From Streptomyces sp. CB01201 (lineage in GTDB: Bacteria; Actinomycetota; Actinomycetes; Streptomycetales; Streptomycetaceae): a DNA stretch of 64,000 bases. The stretch covers positions 346,694 to 410,693 of the forward strand of contig NZ_NNBJ01000006.1 of NCBI RefSeq assembly GCF_002803085.1, in the 5' to 3' direction. A model generated the notes under the pieces. The model saw only the letters and a program-made list of their open reading frames with translations, ran no database searches and had not been told where the DNA came from. Both the position numbers and the translations under genes were made by a program. Positions 42,669-50,218 of the stretch are shown in pieces (position 1 is the first letter of the stretch; each line of letters begins with the position of its first letter).

Positions 42669-43636
42669 CTGAACTCCCCTTGGCTTGTGTCACGTTCGGG
42701 ACGGGTCCGAAATCGCCATTCCAGACGGTACCGGGCGTGGAGGGCGGGTGTGGACGTGCTCCAGGAGAAGACGCTTACCCCGTCCTCGTTGCGCCCGATC
42801 GGGGCGGTCCGCAAGGGTGCCGCCTCGGCGGTCATGGAGGTCTCGGTGCCCCACACCGTGGGATCGAGTGCGGCGGGGAAAGCGAGTTCGACCTCCAGGT
42901 GCTCGGTGGGCAGGCGGACGGCGCGCTGGAACCAGCGGCCCCACTTCTCGTCGCCCGCCGAGTAGGCGTACTCGATCCACACCGACTCGCCCGGGTACAG
43001 CGGGTACCGGCCCTGGCCGTTCTCGAAGAGCAGCCAGACTTCCTTGAAGGCGTCGCGGTCGTGCTTAGCCTGCCAGCGCATGTCCTCCCCGCGGCACGTG
43101 GCCGTCAGGGCGAGTTCGTCCCAGGTCAGCGGGTGCTCGCGGTAGTGGGCGTTGGAGCGCTCGGGCTCGCCAGGGTAGCGGTCGACGCTGATGCGGATCA
43201 GGTAGCGGGTGATCGGCTCGCTGCCGGTGTTCCGCAGCAGTCGGCGCATCGTCAGCCGGTACTGACGCCCGTCGTAGTCCAGGCGTGCGGCGTCGTGCTC
43301 GACGACGATGGCCGAGCCCGTCGCGTACGGCTGCTCGGCCCGGCGGGGCGGGGGTGGGGCTGCCGAGGGTGCCGTGCGGGCCTTTGCCGTCTCGAAGTCG
43401 AGCCAGCGTTTCCACAGGGCCTTGCCTGCATTCAGGATGTCCTCTGCACGGCGGGCGAAGTCCTCGGTCGGCTTGTGCCGCCCGGATTCGACGTGGCTGA
43501 CGTAGGACGGGTCGAAGCCCATCCTGCGGGCCAGCTCCCGCTTGGACAGCCCCCGCACCTCACGCCAGTAGGCGACCTCCGCCGCGAACGCCTCGGCGGC
43601 CTGCTCAACCGTCGAAGCGTCGTCCCGCGCGTCCAT
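42665..43636 (-). CDS. XRE-family regulator with large C-terminal sensor-like domain
   Basis: 323 residues from ATG (MDARDDASTVEQAAEAFAAE). The helix-turn-helix is about residues 22-75 (WREVRGLSKRELARRMGFDP, SYVSHVESGRHKPTEDFARR). From residue 110 there is a beta-rich domain (GSAIVVEHDAARLDYDGRQY, RLTMRRLLRNTGSEPITRYL, WGRWFQRAVRLPTEHLEVEL) that I cannot name; it resembles domains in other actinobacterial XRE proteins. It is coupled to the deformylase gene and divergent from the glycosyltransferase operon, so it probably controls both through the shared promoter region. Confidence 0.82.
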   Translation of the reverse strand: MDARDDASTVEQAAEAFAAEVAYWREVRGLSKRELARRMGFDPSYVSHVESGRHKPTEDFARRAEDILNAGKALWKRWLDFETAKARTAPSAAPPPPRRAEQPYATGSAIVVEHDAARLDYDGRQYRLTMRRLLRNTGSEPITRYLIRISVDRYPGEPERSNAHYREHPLTWDELALTATCRGEDMRWQAKHDRDAFKEVWLLFENGQGRYPLYPGESVWIEYAYSAGDEKWGRWFQRAVRLPTEHLEVELAFPAALDPTVWGTETSMTAEAAPLRTAPIGRNEDGVSVFSWSTSTPALHARYRLEWRFRTRPERDTSQGEFR

Positions 43637-43664
43637 CAAAGCCCCCGCTCTGGCTGCCGGATGA

Positions 43665-43696
43665 GATGAATGAACCGTGAGTGACCTCGATTCATC
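43665..43696. promoter_or_regulatory. Inverted repeat in the divergent promoter of the XRE/glycosyltransferase cluster
   Basis: gatgaat (43665-43671) and attcatc (43690-43696) are perfectly complementary across 18 bp, and gtgac (43681-43685)/gtcac (43702-43706) overlap them. The element lies between the two divergent starts and is a candidate operator for the XRE protein. Confidence 0.5.
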
Positions 43697-43780
43697 ATTC
43701 TGTCACGCTCCCGCTTGCCGGTTCCCTTCCTTCACCAGCCCGGTTCGAGTTCCGGGCTTCCGTGAGGGAGGGCCCCAGCG

Positions 43781-44935
43781 ATGCGTGTGCTGTACCTGCT
43801 CAACGTCTCCAACGCCAGTCGGCTGACCGCCGACTCCGGCTTCACCTTCGCCGACCTGCTCGCCCCGGCCATGGCCGACGCCGGGGCCGAGGTGACCGTG
43901 GCCTCCCCGGTCCCGGCCGGCGATGCCCGCGTGCACTTCGCGCCCACCGCCTCGCCGTCCACCAAGTACCGAGCCCGCTTCGACCCTGGCATGGATGCCC
44001 TGGTCGCACTGATGCGCGAATGGCGGCCCGAGGTGGTGGTGGCCAATCAGGTAGAGGCCGCCCCCGCAGTGCGGGCCGCGCTGCTGGAGGCCAAGGTGGA
44101 CGCGCGGATCGCCGGGTACTGCCACTACCTGCCGTTCTCCTTCACCAGCAACGGCATGCTGGAGCTGGACCCGGCGATGAACGGCGGCGGCCTCGGCCGC
44201 AGCGTACTGCTGGCCTTCGCGGCTGGTCTCGCGGCCTGCGACCGCGTGCTGGTCCACTCCTCCACCGCTGCCTCGTGGGTCACCGCAGCCGCCGCCCGCA
44301 CCAGCGTCGAACTCGGCGAGAAACTGCACGTCGTCCCTGCCCCCAGGGACGGGATCCTGGTGCGTGACCCGGCTGACATCACCCCGCCCGGGGGCCGGGC
44401 TACCGGCATCTACAACCACCGCCTGTACGCGCACTACGGCACCGCCCGCTTCACCCAGCTCGCCCGCCGCCTCGTCGCCGAGGCCCCGGTGCGGCTCACG
44501 GTGATGGACCTGTTCGGCACCCGCAGCCCCGAGCGCATTCGCCTCGACCCCAGCCCCGAGAGGCACCTGGAGGCACTCGCAGCCGTGGACGGCGTCACGG
44601 TCGCCTCCGACCAGGATGACCGCGTGCGCTACCGCAACCTGCTGGCCGGCGCCCACTTCGGCATCGCCCCCTTCCGCCCCGGCTGTCCCTGGTCGATGTC
44701 GGTGATCGACTGCCAGGCGATGGGCCTGCCCGTGATCGGGCCGCGCACCGGCTGGCTGGCCGAACACATCGACGCAGAGCTGCTCTTCGACACCGACGAC
44801 CAAGCCGTCCAGATCGCCGAGCGCCTCGCAACCGACCCGGAGTTCTACCTGGTGCACGCCAAGCGCGCGCACGCCTCCACCGCCGACCTCACACCCGCGA
44901 TGGTTGCCGCCCGCTACCTGGAGGCGATCGCATGA
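43781..44935 (+). CDS. GT-B (GT4-like) glycosyltransferase
   Basis: 384 residues from ATG with gagggaggg upstream. N-terminal MRVLYLLNVSNASRLTADSG and C-terminal GAHFGIAPFRPGCPWSMSVI, DCQAMGLPVIGPRTGWLAEH fit a GT-B fold in which the acidic residue of the GT4 donor site is shifted. First gene of four joined by four-base ATGA overlaps. The acceptor is unknown. Confidence 0.8.
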   Translation: MRVLYLLNVSNASRLTADSGFTFADLLAPAMADAGAEVTVASPVPAGDARVHFAPTASPSTKYRARFDPGMDALVALMREWRPEVVVANQVEAAPAVRAALLEAKVDARIAGYCHYLPFSFTSNGMLELDPAMNGGGLGRSVLLAFAAGLAACDRVLVHSSTAASWVTAAAARTSVELGEKLHVVPAPRDGILVRDPADITPPGGRATGIYNHRLYAHYGTARFTQLARRLVAEAPVRLTVMDLFGTRSPERIRLDPSPERHLEALAAVDGVTVASDQDDRVRYRNLLAGAHFGIAPFRPGCPWSMSVIDCQAMGLPVIGPRTGWLAEHIDAELLFDTDDQAVQIAERLATDPEFYLVHAKRAHASTADLTPAMVAARYLEAIA

Positions 44936-45636
44936 CCAGCTTCGACGTGGTCCAGCTCTCCTACGACGAGCCGCTCGCCGACGCCCTGCACACCCGTCTC
45001 ACCCGCGTGCTGGGCAGCACCACCAAGCGCCTGCACGGAGTGCGCGGAATGCGCCGCGCCTACCGGCTCACCGCCGAACTGGTCGACACCGACCAGTTCT
45101 TCCTCGCCGACGGAGACTTCGCCATCGACCCGGAATTCCCCGTCACCACGGTGGAGCCGCTGGCCGAAGGCGTGTCGATGCGAGTCTGGCGAGCCATCAA
45201 CCCGGTCAACGGCCTCACCTACGGCTACGGCGGACTCAAACTGATCCGGGCCACCGCCCTGCGCGAGATGGGCCAAGCCGTCGACGTACTGGCCGCGCTG
45301 CCCGGCCGGGTCGAGTTCAGCCGACGGACAGCCGGAATCACGCTGTTCAACCAGACCCCGTTCCACTCATGGAAGGCGGGCTTCCGCGAGTGCGCGATGC
45401 TCGCTCGCGGTAGCGAGTACGGCATGACCGACGCCTCCGCCCGAGAACGCATCACCGCTTGGACGGCCAGCAGGCACGGCGACTTCGCCACCTACGCGGC
45501 GGCCGGCGCCCGCGACGGGCTCACCTTTGCCCGCAACGCGGCACGCGATTCCCAGCGCTTCGAGACACTCAACGACCCGTCCTGGCTGTACCAGCACTTC
45601 ACCGCGCTGCACGGAGAACAGGCGGTCGCCGGATGA
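44932..45636 (+). CDS. Putative GT-A-like protein, function unknown
   Basis: 234 residues. FFLADGDFAIDPEFPVTTVE has a DxD-like acidic cluster where a GT-A glycosyltransferase binds metal, and YGYGGLKLIRATALREMGQA follows at about the position of the acceptor region. The rest (HSWKAGFRECAMLARGSEYG) has no match that I know. It is coupled to genes on both sides by ATGA overlaps, which argues for participation in the same pathway. Confidence 0.65.
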   Translation: MTSFDVVQLSYDEPLADALHTRLTRVLGSTTKRLHGVRGMRRAYRLTAELVDTDQFFLADGDFAIDPEFPVTTVEPLAEGVSMRVWRAINPVNGLTYGYGGLKLIRATALREMGQAVDVLAALPGRVEFSRRTAGITLFNQTPFHSWKAGFRECAMLARGSEYGMTDASARERITAWTASRHGDFATYAAAGARDGLTFARNAARDSQRFETLNDPSWLYQHFTALHGEQAVAG

Positions 45637-46862
45637 GCGCGGGCGACAGGCCGCTCGTGTTGATCGAGCCGTACGCGCACCGCGGGGGCGGGCACCACCA
45701 GCGCACGCTGGCCGCGCTCGCCGCCAGCAGGCCCGGCAGCCTCGTCATCGCCCCCGGCGGCCCGCCCGCCGACCTGGCCCTACCCGGGACGCGAGTCGTC
45801 TCCGACACCGTCGGCGTACTCGCGGCCGTTCTGGCGGCAGGCGCGCGTGCGGCCGAGCGCGCATCGGCCGCCGGGCGCCGAGCCTTCGCCTCCCGACGGT
45901 TGCCGCCCACGGTTCGCAGGTTCCCTCACCAGGTCACCCTCCTCGCCCGCTGCCTGGCCGAGGCGGCGTGTCTCCGTACCGGCCGCCGCCTCGCCCCGGA
46001 CGCCGCGTCGGTGGTGATCCTCAGCGCGAGCGAAGCCCTCCACGGTGCCGCTGCCCTGCTCGGCGGCACCACGCACCTTCGGTTCGTCCACGAGATGGTC
46101 ACCACCGAAGACCTCCCGGTGAGACTGCTGGGCCGCATCACCCAGCACGGCGAGAAGCGGGTGATCGCGCTGTACCCGACTACCGCCGTCCACGAGCAGT
46201 TCGCTCTGGCCTTCCCGCACCTGCCGGGCCAGGTGCGGACCTTCGCGGTCGACAACGGCCTGCGACTGACCGACGCCGAACGCGCCGGCGCCCGGACCGC
46301 CTTCACGATCCCGCAAAACGCGAAGGCGGTGTGCCTGGTCGGCGGCTGGTGGCCGTACAAGGACATCGCCGCCCTCGACGCCGCCCTCGCCCGCCTGACC
46401 AACCCGCTACACGTCCTGGTGTGCGGCACCCCGCTGGACGACACCGTGCTCGAACGCTGGCATCAGCTGACCAACGTCCGCCTCCACACGGTGCCCGGAC
46501 CGGTCGCCGAACCAGTCCTGCGGCTCGTGTACGCCGCCGCCGACGCCGCACTCGTCGCCCGCCGCCCCGACGTGCGCAAGGAATCCGGACTGGTCATGGA
46601 CGCCGCCCGCCTCGGCGTCCCCCTGATCGTCTCCACCCACGACCCCGTTCTCACCACCCGGCTGGCCGACCAGCCGTGGGCACGGCTCTATAAGGCCGGC
46701 GACGCCGATGCCCTTGCCACAGCCCTGGACGGCCTCACCCACGTGGTGCCCGAGCAGCCCGGACTCCAGGCACCCCGCCGCCTCGGCATGCATCCGGCGG
46801 ACGAGCAAGTCGCCTTCCTCACCGACACGTACACCCGACTGCAGGCCCAGGAGCAGGCATGA
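45633..46862 (+). CDS. GT-B (GT1/GT4-like) glycosyltransferase
   Basis: 409 residues. The N-terminal RPLVLIEPYAHRGGGHHQRT has the Gly-rich HxGGGHHQ entry loop; the C-terminal half has CLVGGWWPYKDIAALDAALA and ESGLVMDAARLGVPLIVSTH, the donor-binding region of GT4 enzymes with the E-x7-E-like acidic site. Third gene of the coupled operon. Confidence 0.8.
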   Translation: MSAGDRPLVLIEPYAHRGGGHHQRTLAALAASRPGSLVIAPGGPPADLALPGTRVVSDTVGVLAAVLAAGARAAERASAAGRRAFASRRLPPTVRRFPHQVTLLARCLAEAACLRTGRRLAPDAASVVILSASEALHGAAALLGGTTHLRFVHEMVTTEDLPVRLLGRITQHGEKRVIALYPTTAVHEQFALAFPHLPGQVRTFAVDNGLRLTDAERAGARTAFTIPQNAKAVCLVGGWWPYKDIAALDAALARLTNPLHVLVCGTPLDDTVLERWHQLTNVRLHTVPGPVAEPVLRLVYAAADAALVARRPDVRKESGLVMDAARLGVPLIVSTHDPVLTTRLADQPWARLYKAGDADALATALDGLTHVVPEQPGLQAPRRLGMHPADEQVAFLTDTYTRLQAQEQA

Positions 46863-47752
46863 CCTTCGTACCTCCCGTACTGATCGCGGTCATCGGACCC
46901 GTCGAACCGGCCCTGCTCGCCGCGTGGACCTCCCACTACCGCGCACTCGGCATCGATCGCTTCCACGTCGCCTTCCACTTCCCCGACCACGTCCCCAGCC
47001 CCTGGCGGCACCAGCTGATCGCGGCCAGCCACGAAGTCGGCATCGTCCCGGCACAGATCAGCACCGGGCCATGGCACGAGCACACGAACAGCCAGCTCCG
47101 CGACAGCCTGCGCGAGCAGGCCGGACGCGGTTGGCACCTGCTCGCCGACTCCGACGAGTTCCAGTCCTACCCCGCCCCGCTGGCCGAAGTAGTGGCCCAG
47201 GCCGAAGCGACCAGGCAGAACGTGGTCGGCGGGCTGCTGCTCGACCGCGTCTCGAACGACGGCCGCCTGACCCCCTGGCAGCCGGAAATCGGACTGGACC
47301 GGACCTACCCGCTCGGCGGCCACGTCACCCACCGGCTCCTCAAAGGCGACCCGCGCAAGATCGTCCTCGCCCAGTCCTCGGTGACCGTGGCGTCCGGCAA
47401 CCACCGCGCACCGGGACACAAGCCCGATCCGGACTCGCTCGCGTGCGTGCACCACTTCAAGTGGCGCTCCGGCGTTCTGGACGACCTCAGGCGACGGGCC
47501 GACCAGTTCACCTCCGGCGCCTGGGCCGAGCACACCCCAGCCGTCCGCAGCGAGGCATCCCGCCTGTTGCAGCACGTCGACCGCTACCGCGGCCGGATCG
47601 ACGTCGCCGATCCCCGCCTGGCCTTCCGCCGCGTCATCCTCGACCGTCTGCCCAACGGCTGGACCGCCGAAGCCGCCAAGATCGCCACGACCTGGCACCC
47701 GCCCACGCATCAGAGCCAGTCCGGCTCCACGATCTCCTCGCCCTCGCTCTGA
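46859..47752 (+). CDS. GT-A glycosyltransferase (GT2/GT92-like)
   Basis: 297 residues. WTSHYRALGIDRFHVAFHFP opens a family-2-like fold, the metal site is LLADSDEFQSYP, and CVHHFKWRSGVLDDLRRRAD is typical of Glyco_tranf_2_4-type enzymes. Fourth and last gene of the coupled run; its final 43 bp overlap the convergent kinase gene. Confidence 0.8.
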   Translation: MTFVPPVLIAVIGPVEPALLAAWTSHYRALGIDRFHVAFHFPDHVPSPWRHQLIAASHEVGIVPAQISTGPWHEHTNSQLRDSLREQAGRGWHLLADSDEFQSYPAPLAEVVAQAEATRQNVVGGLLLDRVSNDGRLTPWQPEIGLDRTYPLGGHVTHRLLKGDPRKIVLAQSSVTVASGNHRAPGHKPDPDSLACVHHFKWRSGVLDDLRRRADQFTSGAWAEHTPAVRSEASRLLQHVDRYRGRIDVADPRLAFRRVILDRLPNGWTAEAAKIATTWHPPTHQSQSGSTISSPSL

Positions 47753-48210
47753 GGCGCCTCGAAGCGGACGAAGAAGTCGTCCAGGGCCTCCGGCGTCACG
47801 ACCAGCGCGTTCGCGTCCTCCCGCTCGTTGCGCTTCGCCAGCCTGCGCAGCAGCTCGTCGCGTTCCACCGGGAAGTAGAGCAGCCGCCACCGTCCGCCGG
47901 CCGACTCCACCAGCTCCTTCATCGCCTCGCGATCCTTACGCGGCCACAGCCCGTGGTCCCACACCACGTCCCGGCCCTCGGCGACCAGCTCGGCCAGCCG
48001 CCGGTGCAGCTCGGCGACGACCGGAGCCTCCTTCTCGAAGTAGGTGTTCTCGGGATAGTCGACGCCGTACCGGCCGTGCCGCTGGTGGAGCACCTCGTCC
48101 ACCGAAAGCCGCACAGCACCTTCAGGCTCCAGCTTCCGCTGGGCATAGGTGGTCTTCCCCGAGCCGGTGAGCCCCACCAGCAAGAACACCACCGGAGTGC
48201 ACTCGGCCAC
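47710..48210 (-). CDS. Small P-loop kinase / zeta-toxin-like ATP-binding protein
   Basis: 166 residues from GTG six bases after ggggag (a TTG two codons earlier sits too close to it). Walker A GLTGSGKT is at about residues 12-19; VRLSVDEVLHQRHGRYG and VVWDHGLWPRKDREAMKELV follow the pattern of small kinases related to shikimate/zeta-toxin enzymes, with a lid Arg pair LLRRLAKRNERED. It could phosphorylate a sugar or nucleotide-sugar in the cluster. Convergent and overlapping with the glycosyltransferase operon. Confidence 0.75.
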   Translation of the reverse strand: MAECTPVVFLLVGLTGSGKTTYAQRKLEPEGAVRLSVDEVLHQRHGRYGVDYPENTYFEKEAPVVAELHRRLAELVAEGRDVVWDHGLWPRKDREAMKELVESAGGRWRLLYFPVERDELLRRLAKRNEREDANALVVTPEALDDFFVRFEAPQSEGEEIVEPDWL

Positions 48211-48310
48211 CGCCAACTCCCCTCAACATCACCAGCGTTCTCCGGCCAGTCTGCCACCACCCGCCGACCCCCACCCGGTCCCTTGCCGTCACCACCCGAA
48301 GGAGCCGCCC

Positions 48311-49228
48311 ATGCCCTCCTCCGTTCTCGCCCGCGCGCTGCGGGCCTACGTCCGCCACGCCCCCGGAACCGTGGGCAAGGCACGGCTCGTCGGCTGCTTC
48401 CTCGACGAGCACCTGCGAACCCATCCCGTCCACACCGCCGTCCGGCTGCGGTCCGGTGACGTGGTCACCGTCACCACCAGCGACGTCATCCAGCGCTACC
48501 AGTACCTGTTCGGCGAGTGGGAGCCGAACCTGAGCGCCTTCCTGCGCGACCGTCTCCAGCCCGGGGACACCTTCATCGACGTCGGAGCCCACCGCGGCGC
48601 GTTCAGCCTCCTCGCCTCCCGTGCAGTCGGCCCCCATGGCCGCGTCGTGGCCATCGAGCCCTCCCCGCAGTTCCACGACGACCTGAGTGCTGCGGCCACC
48701 GCCAACCACCGCACCAACATCCAAACTGTCCGTTCCGCCGCCTCCGACACCCCCGGCACGCTGACCCTCTACCTGGAGGACCCCGCCAACCTCGGCCACA
48801 CCAGCGCCGTACAGCCCCGTCATGTCCACGCGGCCTTCGAGGTGCCCACCGCACCTCTGATCGACCTGGTCAGCCAGGCCGAATTCGCCGCCACCCGGAT
48901 CATCAAGATCGACGTCGAAGGTGCGGAAGCAGCAGCGATCCGAGGACTTCTGCCCGCCCTCCCACACCTCCGCGACGACGCGGAACTCGTTGTGGAAGTC
49001 ACCCCCAGGCTCCTGGCCAAGCAGGGCGAGAAAGCGGCCGACGTCATCGACAGCCTGCGCGAGCATGGCTACCACGTCTACACGATCAACAACGACTACG
49101 ACCCGGCTACCTACCCCCGGACCATGCGCCTACCGCAGCCGCCCGTCCGGTGCACCGAAACCCCGAAGGACTTGACCGACCTGGTCTTCTCCCGCACCGA
49201 CGCCGATCACCTCACGCTCGGGCGCTGA
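48311..49228 (+). CDS. FkbM family methyltransferase
   Basis: 305 residues. SAM motif FIDVGAHRGAFSLLASRAVG near residue 87, VVAIEPSPQFHDDL as motif II, and the FkbM signature IIKIDVEGAEAAAIRGLLPA. These enzymes O-methylate sugars, polyketides or peptides. It lies 100 bp after the divergent kinase start in the glycosyltransferase cluster and would fit a sugar-decorating step. Its start follows gaaggag at good spacing. Confidence 0.87.
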   Translation: MPSSVLARALRAYVRHAPGTVGKARLVGCFLDEHLRTHPVHTAVRLRSGDVVTVTTSDVIQRYQYLFGEWEPNLSAFLRDRLQPGDTFIDVGAHRGAFSLLASRAVGPHGRVVAIEPSPQFHDDLSAAATANHRTNIQTVRSAASDTPGTLTLYLEDPANLGHTSAVQPRHVHAAFEVPTAPLIDLVSQAEFAATRIIKIDVEGAEAAAIRGLLPALPHLRDDAELVVEVTPRLLAKQGEKAADVIDSLREHGYHVYTINNDYDPATYPRTMRLPQPPVRCTETPKDLTDLVFSRTDADHLTLGR

Positions 49229-49323
49229 GCTGAACCCGCACTCTCCGTGGGGTGGGGGCCAGTCTGAGCCTCCTACCTAGACCGTTCGACATCTTCCGGC
49301 ACGATGACAAGGAGTGGGCACTG

Positions 49324-49797
49324 ATGAACGCCAGCGTCATGAACAGCCGCAACGCGGTCTGTGTGATCGTCCACGACAGCGCCGCCGACATGGTCGCCGC
49401 CGTGCTCTACGCCGCCCGCAACTGGTCTCCGCAGCCCGCCTGGACCCTACCCGGCGGCAAGGCCGAACCGGGCGAAGCCCTGGACGAGGCCGCCGCCCGC
49501 GAACTCAAGGAGGAGACCGGCCTGCTCGTCGACCCGGCCGGCCTGGTACTCGTTCACGTCATCCACGTAGAACAGGGCTGGGACCAGGCTGGGCAGTTCG
49601 TCCTCTTCGTCTTCGCCACCGACACGTGGACCGGTGAACTGACCAACACCGAGCCGGACAAGCACCTGACGGTCCAGTGGGTCACCGCGAACAGCATGCC
49701 CGAGCCCGCGTTCCCGACCACCACACAGGCCCTGGCCGCATACCGGGACGGAGGGCCCGCCTTCTCCCGCCACGGGTGGTCGGTCCCCGCGACTTAA
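49324..49797 (+). CDS. NUDIX hydrolase (cargo, right)
   Basis: 157 residues from ATG with aaggag upstream. Complete Nudix box: GGKAEPGEALDEAAARELKE followed by ETGL. Family role: hydrolysis of nucleoside diphosphate derivatives. It closes the cargo cluster on the plus strand and is followed by a hairpin and then by the 24-bp palindrome array. Confidence 0.87.
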   Translation: MNASVMNSRNAVCVIVHDSAADMVAAVLYAARNWSPQPAWTLPGGKAEPGEALDEAAARELKEETGLLVDPAGLVLVHVIHVEQGWDQAGQFVLFVFATDTWTGELTNTEPDKHLTVQWVTANSMPEPAFPTTTQALAAYRDGGPAFSRHGWSVPAT

Positions 49798-49810
49798 AGA
49801 GCGGCCTCAA

Positions 49811-49852
49811 GGCCGGCTGTGCACGCAGGACCAGTTTCTGTGTGCGCCGGCC
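49811..49852 (+). terminator. Hairpin after the NUDIX gene
   Basis: ggccggc-tgt-gcacgcag pairs with ctgtgtgc-gccggcc around a 9-nt loop, with a three-base bulge and one G-U pair, 14 bp after the stop codon. Confidence 0.6.
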
Positions 49853-49871
49853 AACGGAGAACAATGCCCGT

Positions 49872-49910
49872 GCAGCGCGTGGTCTCCCGATTCGGGAGAC
49901 CACGCGCTGC
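49872..49910. repeat. 39-bp perfect palindrome
   Basis: A 19-bp arm (gcagcgcgtggtctcccga) is followed by one base and its exact reverse complement. It lies just before the 24-bp array; its centre tctcccgattcgggaga has the same 6+5+6 form as the array units. It may be a second terminator or the first array element. Confidence 0.85.
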
Positions 49911-49915
49911 GCTTC

Positions 49916-50146
49916 TGTTCCCCGAGGGAACACCGGACCAGTTCCTTTAGGGAACACGGGGACGTCCAGTCTGGAAACGCTGACCGTGTCCACTGATTGG
50001 ACATCGGCGCTGTTCCGATTCGGAACACGCCGCGTGTCCCTTTTCGGGACAAGCCCCGTTTCCCGACCCGGGACACGGGGCTTGTCCCGACCCGGGACGC
50101 CGTGCGTGTTCAGAGACTGAGCGCAGCGTGGTTCAGGAACTGAACG
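49916..50146. repeat. Array of ten short palindromes with 24-bp pitch
   Basis: Ten units of the form tgtycc-N5-ggraca are centred at 49924, 49948, 49970, 49995, 50019, 50043, 50067, 50091, 50115 and 50138. Arms differ between units (tgttcc, tgtcca, tgtccc, gttca) but within nearly every unit the two arms still match each other; the third unit is the most degenerate. It ends 73 bp beyond the relaxase stop codon. Candidates are an origin of transfer, a replication origin with binding-site iterons, or a multi-hairpin RNA. Confidence 0.85.
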
Positions 50147-50218
50147 GCCCTCGGCGGAGAGGCTCACCCTCGGTCGCTGGGCGGGCGGTGCGGTGGTGAC
50201 TCGTTCTGGGGTTGGGTG

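Noticed and set aside
47710..48210. Zeta toxin with epsilon antitoxin
   Set aside because: The kinase has a P-loop and a zeta-like layout, but no small antitoxin gene is adjacent; a kinase role in the cluster is as likely.
49916..50146. CRISPR array
   Set aside because: The pitch is regular, but there are no identical repeats separated by unique spacers, the units are too short, and there are no cas genes.
49682..50167. Frames with octapeptide repeats (VPxRxT-like) on both strands across the 24-bp array
   Set aside because: The 24-bp pitch equals eight codons, so every frame on both strands shows a repeat. There is no ribosome binding site and the palindromes explain the pattern.
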